NCBI GenBank assembly: GCA_023374025.1
Contig: SIJG01000016.1
Span: 124,001 to 188,000, forward strand
Direction: 5' to 3'
DNA: 64,000 nucleotides
DNA from: Heterodera schachtii
Taxonomy: Eukaryota > Nematoda > Chromadorea > Rhabditida > Heteroderidae
Shown here: positions 35,445 to 46,159 of the stretch, in pieces
How positions within the stretch are numbered: the first letter of the stretch is position 1
Layout: each line of letters begins with the position of its first letter
The notes under the pieces: generated by a model
Seen by the model: only the letters and a program-made list of their open reading frames with translations
What the model was told of the DNA's origin: nothing
Database searches by the model: none
Made by a program: the position numbers and the translations under genes

Positions 35445-35755
35445 AATTATTTGTATGAGAAGCCCTTAATTTGTAGTTTTCCTTTGACAAATTGGCAAAT
35501 TTTCCGTTACTTTTCTTGTTCGTATAATTTATTATTTGGCTACAGTAAACTTAATTTCAGCTTTTTGACAGATGACACCTGAGACATTAATTAACGCTTA
35601 GACAGTGCTGAATAGCTGGTATTAAATTAACTTTTAAAATCCCCGCCAAGTATTAATTTCTAACAGAAAGACAAAAGATAACGGAAAATGTGCCAATTTG
35701 TCAGTGAAAATCAAATTAAGGGCTTACTTACAAATAATTGGGTACAAATTATTTT
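35445..35755. mobile_element. Small inverted-repeat element (ACCCAATTATTTGTA ends)
   Basis: The left end ACCCAATTATTTGTATGAGA and AGCCCTTAATTTG are matched in inverted order by CAAATTAAGGGCTTACTTAC and AAATAATTGGGTA at the right; a second pair, ACAAATTGGCAAATTTTCCGT and ACGGAAAATGTGCCAATTTGT, lies inside. No coding content. A partial copy occurs near 36590-36735. Confidence 0.65.
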
Positions 35756-36427
35756 TTATTTCAACTCAGAAACAGATGAAAAAAAAGGTGCGAATTTTCT
35801 CTTTATGCGTTTGTTGAGTTTTAAGCAGCATTTGCTAAATTTTGAAAATGGTATTTGAAATAAATAAATTTTTAGAAAAAACTGAAACCAAATGACTAAA
35901 TTAAATTTCAACCCGATTCGTGACTTTTTAATTTGGCTTGCTAACATTTGTGAAAAAATAACTAGCTATTATTAGACTTGATCTTTTCTAATAGCAAAAA
36001 CTTAAAATTGAATTTAAAAAAAAATAAATTTGGGAAGATTTATATACAAATAAAATTTCAATGCCATTTTTTTTATTTGAATGTTTTTCTAAATTTAGCA
36101 AAAATAATTTTTATGGTGAATATTTTAATGTATGAATGTTTATTTTCATAGTAATTTTATAACATTTTAAAAAGAATCTAACGCATAAAGATGAGATAGG
36201 TTGTTGATAGATAAGCATTAGTAAAAATTAAACCATAGAAAATGATTCCTTCGCCAAAAAATGAAATTATTTGCTTGAAGATTTATGGCCATTTTTTAAA
36301 TTTAAATTTTTTAAAACTTCCCACTCCCACTTATAATTAATTGGTTTTTACTGATAAAATGAAAAATATTTTTTTTAAAACATTGCTAAAATAGGCTTGC
36401 TGTTAGTACTGGCTAAACTGAAAATAA

Positions 36428-36735
36428 AATCATAACTTTGGTTAAAATGAAAATATTTTAAATTCTTATTAAAATTCAGCAGTCAAATTATTAACGATAA
36501 TCAGAGAAATAAGGGCAATTATATCTCTGTATTATGAAACTGTGTTAAAGACAGATTTTCTTTTCATTTGATTTCTGAAATTGAAATCAAAAATTTGCCC
36601 AATTATTTGTCACAGAAACCATTAATTGATGTTGTTTCCTTTTGTCGTTCTTTTAATATTTTGCGCTGATTTTAACAGTAAACTTAATTTCAGCTGTTCA
36701 GCACTGTCCAAGCGTTAATTAATTTCTCAGATGTC
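36428..36735. repeat. Direct repeat of 35278-35640 with an inverted inner block
   Basis: CATAACTTTGGTT through ATCTCTGTATTATGAAACTG and GTGTTAAAGACAGATTTTC is shared in direct orientation with 35278-35420. Near the right end, however, the block CAGCACTGTCCAAGCGTTAAT is in opposite orientation to its counterpart in the first copy (ATTAACGCTTAGACAGTGCTG), so a piece of about 50 bases has flipped. Confidence 0.65.
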
Positions 36736-36847
36736 ACCTGTCAAAATGCACTTTTATTATAATAAAACATTAGGGCCCCTAAGGCAATAAAATATTATTA
36801 CTAATTATCTCAAGCTTTTTATTTCAACTTATTTACCACATTTCCTA

Positions 36848-37508
<661 letters not shown>

Positions 37509-37859
37509 GCCACCCACCCCTGAATTAGAGCCCCTCCTGAAATAAAGCCCCCCCCCCCAATTTTTATTTTCAAAACTTTTAAAAATTTGTTGAATTATTA
37601 TCCAAGTCATATAACAGTTTTATTCCGAACTAAATAAAAAATTTTTGAAAATAAGCAAATTAAATTAAATTAAAAAAATAATTTTAAGAGAACTTAAAAA
37701 ACAGTTGGCTGCCTTCTGCCACAAAAAGAACATAAGGTTTTTACACTTGGACAACGGATCATTACTAAGCATATTCTGAAAGCCAAATGCCTGCCTTGAT
37801 CACACCAGACGGTAATATACATTCAAGAAATGACGAGAAAGCTGGACTTTAACTGCTAT

Positions 37860-38290
37860 TCTAGGTGATATATTTAGAATTGTTCTTGATGATGGGAAAA
37901 TACCCGCCTTATGGCAGACTTCAATTATTTCGCCAATTTTCAAAAAGCTGAAAGAAGTGGTCCCAATAATTAACGGCCCATATCACTGACCTGCACAATG
38001 TGCAGAGTATTTGAAAGAATTTTGGACAGGAAACTACTCAAAAAACTACTATACCTATTCAGGTACAGAGAAGGGTTTTGGGGCCAGTTTTATTTTTAAT
38101 GTTTATAAACGACCTCCAAAGTTATATGTCAGAAGATGTAGCATAAAGATGTATGCTCAAGATGTAAAAATTTATACAGCCCATAAAAATGATTCTGGCA
38201 CAGGAAAACTTGCTGATGCACTAATGAGCCTCGATTTTTCAAATGTGACTCCAGCGAGCGCATTGGAGAGGGACCTGAACAAGTGATAGT
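37860..38290 (+). pseudogene. Degenerate LINE reverse transcriptase fragment
   Basis: Across shifting frames the translation gives PALWQTSIISPIFKK, an RT signature after the fingers region, then TMCRVFERILDRKL, a FINDLQSYMS segment and KMYAQDVKIYTAH, which corresponds to the RT catalytic box (normally YADD; here the second position of the pair is altered to YAQD). The order matches non-LTR retrotransposons of the jockey/CR1 type. Frameshifts, stops and the changed catalytic residue show it is dead. Only the middle of the RT domain remains. Confidence 0.75.
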
Positions 38291-38605
38291 TATTTGGCGC
38301 CACACCCGGACTATAGGACTAATATGATAAACTTCCCAGCCAATCTCCTGCCGTGCCATTTTGAACAATTGTAACGTGGTAATTATACTTCTTTGTTGAA
38401 ATAAAAATTTAAAAAAGGTGTTATCGGAGTGCTCTTTTTTGTCAACTTGGGTTAATGGACAAATTTCGCTGTTCGACAATTATTTGATATCGGAAAGCTA
38501 GAGCTTCAAAATGATATATAGCAGACAATCAATCGATAAAGATGATTGTGAGTGGAAAGAAAATCCCAAAAACGGTACGAAATTCTGAGACAACCCATAC
38601 ATAGT

Positions 38606-38900
38606 TAGGGATACGTTTTTTACTTTTTTACATATTTCCTGAACTCCCTGTGAAATAAAAAGCACGGAAAAAATGTTTTTTGGTGGTTGCTAAGCTATTT
38701 TTCGATTTTTAAAACCTTAGGTTTTTATAACCTAAAAACCTAAAAAATTTTCTTGGCATAATTTTGTTGCTTTTTGGATAAAATTTTACGATTTTACACA
38801 TCTAAATTTGGAGCTCATTTTTAGCACCTATTTTGGGGGGTTTTTTGAACCTAAAAACAACTATTTTGGCAGTTTTTAGCTCCTAAAAATCGTATCCCTA
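38606..38900. mobile_element. Second TAGGGATACG-ended element
   Basis: Begins TAGGGATACGTTTTTTAC and ends AAAAATCGTATCCCTA; the interior repeats CCTAAAAACC words. Same family as 2002-2467. No matching target duplication was found. Confidence 0.65.
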
Positions 38901-39131
38901 CTTATAAATTTGAATTAATGTATAAACAAAAATTGAAAACATATCAATTGATGCAGAATTTTTTTCTGTATCGGTCTGCAAAATTTGATGCGCATCTAAC
39001 ACAGGGTTGCGATCGAAAATTTTTCAAAATCAGAACATCGGGCTCAAATCAGATTTTGGGGCCGAAAATCAGGACATTTTGCAAAACTGCTTCAAATCAG
39101 TTATTTTTACGATTTATTAAATCAAAATGTA

Positions 39132-40600
39132 TCAAATATTATATTTTTCACCTCCGATTATTGATTTTAACAATTTTGGGGACGAAATAAGCAAATCGTA
39201 CATTTCGCGGCAAGTGAGATCATAATTCAATTTGATTTGGGCCAGACTTTTCACGGTTTCGACTTTCAATAAATTTTGTGCATCAGTCCATTGCGCTGAA
39301 CAAAGAGAGAAAACGCGCTCCACACATGCATTGGACACGGGAATTGAAAAAATTTTGCTAACGAGCAAAAGAAGATGGGCAATTCGGCCTCGAAAACCTT
39401 CATCCATTTCTGTTCCGCATTTGTTTCACCAAATTTCTCGTCAGGAATTTTTTCAAGCATTTCATTCACCGCCGTAATTTCGTCAAAAAGCTCATTGTCG
39501 TTCACTTCGGAAGAAATTTGCTCAGCCAAACTCATCACTTCGGTGCGAGAAATTTTCTTTTCTTTGAGAGAAATCCATGCCAAATCCGTTGGAAAGCGCT
39601 CAACCCGGAACCATTTATTGACATAGTTGAGCGTTGATTGCAGAAAATTCTAAAAATAGGAAAAATCTAAAAATTTCAAGTTTTTGAGCGGTGATCATTC
39701 CGTAAAATTCCTCAGTAAAACGCTCTTCGATTTTCCGTTTAAAATTTGTCATTTCTTCAATTAATTCCGGCAAAATTGCGTTTTTCTTCTTAAAATGGTT
39801 TATTTTTTTATTAGAGAGAATTAATTTGCCTGCAAAACATCGATTGAGTGATTGAAAATCGGTAAAATCACACTGAGAAAAGTGACCACTGTTTTGGCTG
39901 AATCCGATGCAAAAAATTGCGCAAAATTAGGGGTCCATCGCTTGTAAAATAGTCGGCAAAAATGTCCCAAAGATGCAGAATTTTATTCACCACCAACAGC
40001 AGTGTGGTCCAGCGCGTGGGCCCATGGGTGTTCAATGCGATGAAATTTGCCTAAAAATAAAAATCGAAGCTATGCAAACGCAAAAATTAATACTTGAAAT
40101 TCCTCAAAGATTTCTTTGAGCCTTTGCGTTCTCTTTGTTGAATTTCTGAACTCCGACGCCAATTTGAAAACGATCGATTCAATATCGATAGGCAAATTGT
40201 CGGCCCCATTCTTGGCAGAATTATGCAAAATGTGCGCTGGGCACCCCACCGGAATGAGGTTGTTTCGGTGTGTCTTCAATTTAGTGTAAATATTCCGTTG
40301 GCCAGCAAGTGCAGCGCCTCCAAAGTTTGCGTTCACATTGTCGCCACAAAATGCCACAAGTTGTGCAATGTCTAATTTGTGCCGCTCCAAGATTTTTATT
40401 ATCCAATCATAAATCTGAATTAGAAACGTAAACTATACAAAACTGAAATATAAATTCAAACTTCAGCCGAAGTCTCTCCACTTAATTCCTCTAGGTCGAT
40501 CAGTTTGATGGAAATTCCAGTTTTTGGGTTGAAATATCGCACTACCAATGGGAAAAGTTTGTTTTAAACCAGGGCTTCCACCATGAACACCAAGCCCGAA
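39132..40600 (-). pseudogene. hAT-family transposase, 5' truncated and frameshifted
   Basis: On the minus strand, exons separated by short introns encode VVRYFNPKTGISIKLI with GETSAE, then LVAFCGDNVNANFGG (an Asp expected in the DDE core), CPAHILHNSAKNGADNLPID, THGPTRWTTLLLVVNKILHL, and finally the C-terminal dimerisation block VSKIFSIPVSNACVERVFS with WTDAQNLLKVETVKSL. These motifs in this order identify a hAT transposase related to the ZMYM/SCAND3-like lineage. A one-base shift near 39400 separates KWMKVF from the dimerisation block. The N-terminal zinc-finger part is absent because the sequence changes abruptly at 40562, the outer end of the large inverted repeat. A CAGGGTTGCGATCG sequence at 39003 may be the element's 3' end. 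Confidence 0.85.
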
Positions 40601-40845
40601 AAATAAGATTTTAGACTCAAAAATAAGAACATTTTACAACATTTCTAATATGTTATTATTACAATTTATTCGTTCAAAAATATATCAAATTCTTTATCAA
40701 TGCTTTAAATCTTTTGATAAAATAGTGAGATTATGCCATAAAATTTCAAAATTATAAGTATATTTAAGAAATCAGCATAATTTTCGCCGCTACCCCAAAA
40801 TCAGAACATTCTTATAAATAAGAACAAAAGTCCTGGATTAAAGGC
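40569..40845. mobile_element. Small element at the outer end of the arm
   Basis: Starts CCAGGGCTTCCACC and ends in inverted form TCCTGG; inner words TAAGAACATTTTAC and ATCAGAACATTCTTATAAATAAGAAC face each other. It resembles the AATCAGAACATCGGG sequence next to the transposase end at 39030. A copy sits at the outer end of the other arm (54025-54300). Confidence 0.5.
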
Positions 40846-41164
40846 CAGCTTGGATTCACTCTTATTGGCGCTAATGAAATCATATGATTAAATGAACATT
40901 AAGAGCATTTAAAAATAATTAAATATTTAAAAAATTTGGTAAATAATAAATTCAAATATTCTATGTCATAATACTTTGCCCATCTTCAGTTCTTTCCACT
41001 TTTTGGGTCATTATTTTGCCTTTCATTTTTTTGTTTCGACCCTATAAACAAATATTGGAACTCAAATCAGCAGCACTCAAAATGCACACCCTCATTAATA
41101 CTCATAAAAAAAATTTAAAAAAAAACAATTAAATGTTTCAGAAAATTTTTGAAAAAATAAATAA

Positions 41165-43809
41165 ATGTCAAGTTCTACCAATTTGTCAAACAGCAGCATT
41201 TTCACACCAGCAGAAAGGGGTAAGAAAAGAATAATTGGCAAAGAAATGGGGGAACAAAAATAAAAATTAATATAATTATGGTGAGGATTTATTAGTTACA
41301 AAAATTCACGGAGTTTGAAGAAATTAATTTTTGAGAATTATGATAGATGCAATTTTTCTTTCTCTGTTTTTATTCATTTTAGATGGTATTTATAATAATA
41401 ATATTAGGAATGAAAGTCACGAGAAAATTCAAAAAAGTCATGGAAAAATAGCCAAATAGTAACAAAAATCTGGGGGTCAGAATTTCGAAACTACCGACCA
41501 TGGGTTCGGGCTTAGACAGTTGAAGTCTTTTATAATAAAAAAACATAAAAATTCCAAAAAGTAAAAAACCCAATTAAAATAATAATGCATTTAAAAGCTT
41601 TCAAACAAAGTGTAAAAAATATTAATGTCATTTTAAGGACATTGAATTTTATTTGTACATATTTTTGGATAATTTATTAAAAAATGTACCAAAATTGTAA
41701 TTTCTTTTCACCTTGAAGCTAATTTTGAATATAAATTATGACTTTTTGCTGCGATTTTTATTAAAATGTCCGAACGCAAAATTGAGAATTTCTTTTTATT
41801 CCTTAAAAAAAGTTCTAAATTTTTAGGGGAGAATTGTTATGATGGTTCGCTTATTGGTAAAAAACTGGACAACCCAGAATCATTCAGTGATCAAAAACAG
41901 ATCGAAGTGGAAGAACGCAACAAAAAAAATGGAAATAAATTTTAATTATTAATTTATAGGAAATTTGTCGAAGCTTTGCCAAAATGAAAATGGAATGCGA
42001 GAAACGAAACATTTGTGCCTAATTAAGGGACTTCGACTCGAAAACGCGAGTTTTTTCAAAAATATTTTAATTTTTTAAAAGTCTTTTTTTTAATTTGCAC
42101 CATAAATATAATTTTTAAGAGGCTACTTCAAGCAGAATTATCAAAACAAAAGCTGACGATGGAACAAATTTTGTTGTTGTATTCAAAGTTGGCAAAAATG
42201 GAAAAGGAAAAATACGGTAAAGAAAATTAATTTGATAATTAAGCATAATTTATTTTATTTTTAAATTTGAAAAGAATAAATTTTCTTCCCGAATTTAAGT
42301 TACTGTTGATCAGCAATCAACACAATTGCAAAATAATCAGAAGGCAATTTTAGAAAGGATCTTTGAATTGGAGAAACAGCAGAAGGTGGTCAAAATGGGG
42401 GAGGGGAAATATTAAAAAGGGTTAATTTATTATTTGTAAATTTCCTAATTATTTAATTAAAAAATTATTTAAATTTTAGAAAATTTCAATCCCAAAACAT
42501 TAAAATCATTGGGATTCGAATGCTTGTCACAATGACATCAAAATCTGTGGTGACAAAAAATTGACGGCATCTTACATTGTACAAACAGGCTGGCAACCAA
42601 GTACGAATCCCAGCCATGTTTATTTATACATTTATTTGCTCCAAGAATTTCGTTCTGTGTTCGCCAAATATTCGATTCGTTACGCCGCCGCCGAATTTTT
42701 CAACACTTTTTACTATGAAATTTCGGTCGTAAATATGAAAAGGTAAGTGATTTAAATTAATAAAAATAAATAAATATTTAATAAAAAAATAACAAATAAT
42801 TTTTACTTTTTTGCCATTTCAGCACCGTTTTCTTCGGTTTTGCCGTCAAACAGCCGACGCCGTTGGGCGAAATAATTCAGGACCGCACTGGCACTTACAC
42901 TTTTTCAAGCTATGGCAACTTTTGTGTCAATGGATCACGGAAGGGTGATGACAATCCTCAGCAAAAGGAGGGTTAGTGAGGGGGTCTTAAGTCCGACTTT
43001 AGACCCCCATGGGGGGAGGTTTAAAATAATGCAAGATTTTATATAAAATAATGTGAAAAATGAATTTAAATTGAAGAAAATTAAAAAAAAATAATTTTAT
43101 ATATTTTTTTTAAATAATGAATAAACATTTACAAAAATTAAAAAAATTATTTCTATAGACTGATATATTAAAGTTAATTATTAAGCAATTTAAATGCTGT
43201 AAATCCCATTCATTTTTTTAAATTTTGTCGAACAATCACAATCGCCAAAAAATAAAATTTGCTTACGGACTGTCAGTTTTCTCTACTTTTTTTCTTCTTT
43301 TTTTTTCATTTTTTCTCTTTTTTCCCCTTTTTTCCTCTTTTTCCTCCTTTTTCCCCTTTTTTCTCTCCGTTTTCCTCCTTTTTTCCTCGTTTTATTCACT
43401 TTTTCTCTCTGACGTCATGATCCATCCCCCCCCCCCCCCCCCCTTTGCGCAGGTATGCGTGCCGCTGCCACATTTTCTGTTGGTGATGTTGTTAGAATTG
43501 GCATTGACTTTGGCACTCGTCAAATATTTTTCACGAAAAATGGACAACTTTTGGGTTAGAAAAATAAAAAATTGAATTTTATAAATATTTTAAGAATTCA
43601 AATACACTTTGGACTCGGACTTTTCTGCTGATTTTGATAATTTGTTTCCATTTGTTTCTCTGTATGAATGGAAAGACGAAATTGAGGCAAACTTTGGGCC
43701 CAAATTCAAATTTTATCGTTCCGCTCTCTGCGGAGGAATAATAATGATCAGTTGCTACCATTTCGATAAACTCATGACTTTTTTTCCATTTTGTTTCCGT
43801 TATTTTTAA
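41165..43809 (+). CDS. SPRY-domain gene, RBP-1/SPRYSEC-like, with in-frame stop
   Basis: Exons: 41165-41219, one from 41827, one from 41961 (3' ends uncertain), 42120-42216, 42300-42385, 42480-42600, 42646-42742, 42823-42971, 43453-43554, 43595-43809. The N-terminus (MSSSTNLSNSSIFTPAERG) has no signal peptide; exons 4-5 encode a coiled coil (MEQILLLYSKLAKMEKEK). The SPRY domain follows: HWDSNACHNDIKICG, FRSVFAKYSI, TFYYEISVVN, VFFGFAVKQ, GTYTF, GDVVRIGIDFGTRQIFFTKNG and IEANFGPKFKF, as in Globodera SPRYSEC/RBP-1 proteins, which bind host partners. With the frame carried through from the coiled coil, TAA at 42501-42503 lies three codons before the conserved Trp. A 45-base GT-AG intron at 42601 could be spliced or read through. 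So this is a pseudogene, or a start or acceptor is missed. Confidence 0.85.
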
Positions 43810-45460
43810 TTTTTATTCATTTAACAATAAAGTTAATTCGGAAAATTGAGATTGATAAAAAAAATAAAGTTTAACAATTCATTTTGGAATAAGGATATAA
43901 AATTGAGGGCCATTTTCGGTTTAAAAATGAAGCTAAGCAGTAAAATAAAAAGGAATAGGGGCGCTTTCACATTTTATAATTTATGCGCAAAACGGGGAAA
44001 GGGAGGACCATTATCTCTCCGCTAATTGATGCAATGGGAATGGTTAAATCGTCTTCAGCACGCCCTTTATTGACATTTTTGAAAATTTTGTGGTGTAGGG
44101 CCAAACGGAAAGTACCCAACTTCCTAATGAGTGTAGTGAAAAGCCTCTGTACTTCTTTCTATCTCGTCGTTTCTTTTTTTCCTTTAAAATACATTTTTTC
44201 TGGCTTCTCCATGCTCTGAATAGTAGGACTCTCTCTCTCTCTCTCTCATTTCTATCTCACTCTTTTTCCTTTCTTTGTCACTTTCCTTTATTATTTTCCT
44301 CTTTATTTGTCTCCCGTTCTCTCTCCCCTCTCTTCTCTATGACGCATTCTCTCTTTCTCTCTCTCTTCCAATAACTTTAAAATTAATATTAAAACTAGTA
44401 TTTTCTAATCGGCACTATTTTCTCATTTTTTTGTATTTTTAAATTTTGTATGTCAAAAAAAAAATTCATATTAAAAAACGTACAAAACCAAATTGATTTT
44501 TTTAAATTAAAGGTTAAAGCTATTTTTTATTTTTTTAAAATTATTTGTTTAATATAAATATTTGTTTTTTTTATAAAAATTTAATTACTTTTTTCCTAAT
44601 ATTTATTTTTAATTATTTTTTTTATTAACGTTTAAAATCTATTTATTTGTTTATTTTGATCTGTAGTTTTAATTTATATAAATGTTTTTATTTTGAATTT
44701 TTTAAAATCAACAAAGGACGCGCCGAATTGCAAAAATATTCATTCCCATGGCATAAATAACGAAAGGACATTAGCTTTCCCACTTTACCACTCGGTTAGA
44801 ATCAATTAACGCAGAATGTCCATACCTTGGCTTTTTACTCCGCATTCTTGGTTCCCTTCCCTTTCTTAAAAAATGGCCCGTAATTCTATAATGCTTTCAT
44901 AAAAAATCATCTAATGAATTTGCTACTGCAACTTTTCTCCCCAAAAAAGGTGTTATTCATCGATAATGCCCTAACTAGGATTTGGCGCTATAGTTTTTAC
45001 ACAACGCGTTCTTTGATTTAAAATTAAAATCTAGGCCGCAAACCGAAAAATACCGTTTTCCCTAAACATTCGATCTTTCTGGAGTCCAATTCCTCTATCA
45101 TTTTCCACTATGAATTTTGAAAAAACAGAAACAGCGAGTTAGACTAATTAATTTACTAAAATTATTAATAGGTACTAATTATATGGATTAAAAACACTAA
45201 ATATGGACTAAATAAGCTCGAAATATGTACTAAAAATCTCAAAAATGGACTAAAAACTGCCAAAACATAAGGTCCTCAAAAATTCCAAAAAATATTTTAT
45301 ATTTAATATTTGCGTAAACAGGCTTTAAACACTAAAAACTGCCAAAAATGGATTTAATTCACAATTTTCTTGTGAAAATTTGCCAAAATGGTCGAAATAT
45401 GGATTAAAACGCAAAATAGTTAAAAAACGCCCCAAATATTGATTTATATGAATTAAAAAC
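43810..45460. repeat. Arm sequence without genes; CT-rich microsatellite
   Basis: Includes the GGCCAAACGGAAAGTACCC end of a MITE family near 44100, a CT-rich stretch 44228-44365 with eleven CT units, and AT-rich sequence. All is mirrored in the other arm. Confidence 0.6.
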
Positions 45461-46159
45461 CTTCACCAAGATAGTATAGAAATTACGAGCGCTGACCATG
45501 CCAGTTGTGTTGGATGGGAAATTAATAACTGGAATTAAATGGGAAATTTTTGATTTGTTTTTTGCTTTAATTCGCGTTTTTTATTAATAAAATGAAAGCA
45601 ATAGGAAAGTTTAATTTTATTTACTTGAAAAAAATAATTTAATTTAAGTTTTTTCCCAGTTGTTCCCAGTTCCTGGTCCATGCTTGTGGTCCCGGCAATT
45701 CCCGGTTCTGACAACGGTTCTTACCCAATCCGTCCTAGCTATTTCAATCTTTTTTCAATTACAAAATGCTTCTAATACCACAAATAAGTTCATTAGCATA
45801 AATATTTTCGCACAAAAAACATGTGTCCTTCGCTGATTTCTCAGCTGATTCATCACATTCCTTCTCACTTCCCCAATTGATGTAGTACATCAATGGAAAG
45901 TGAGAAAATCACTTTTTTATTCCAAAATATATTTCTTTTTCTTTTTAATTGTCGTGTCGTGTAGAACAAAATCTAAATTCAAATTGGTGTATTTGTTTTG
46001 GCATCACCAAACTGTGACAAGTCAAACACACGACTCTGTGCATGTTCGTCTACAGGGCCATCAAAGAGTTGTGCCAAATGCCCAGCAATGTGGGCAGGTG
46101 CGAAGAGAATGAGAAAAGAGGGAGAGGAGATGGGAGGAAGAGAGGAAGCAAAAGAAATG

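Larger units (their letters stand above)
40562..46159 (+). repeat. Left arm of a 13.7-kb inverted duplication
   Basis: Matches 48711-54307 in reverse complement along its whole 5.6 kb: position x pairs with about 94870 minus x. Differences seen are scattered single bases and tract-length changes (the poly-C run near 43425-43442, AAAAAAATGG against AAAAAAACGG near 41933). The outer end starts at TTTTAAACCAGGGCTTCC, the inner end at AAAAGAAATG. Each arm holds one SPRY gene. Confidence 0.95.

Noticed and set aside
46012..46112. Small exon encoding VYRAIKELCQMPSNVGR (mirrored at 48780-48860)
   Set aside because: It has plausible splice edges, but no neighbouring exons or family could be found, and both copies lie at the repeat boundary.
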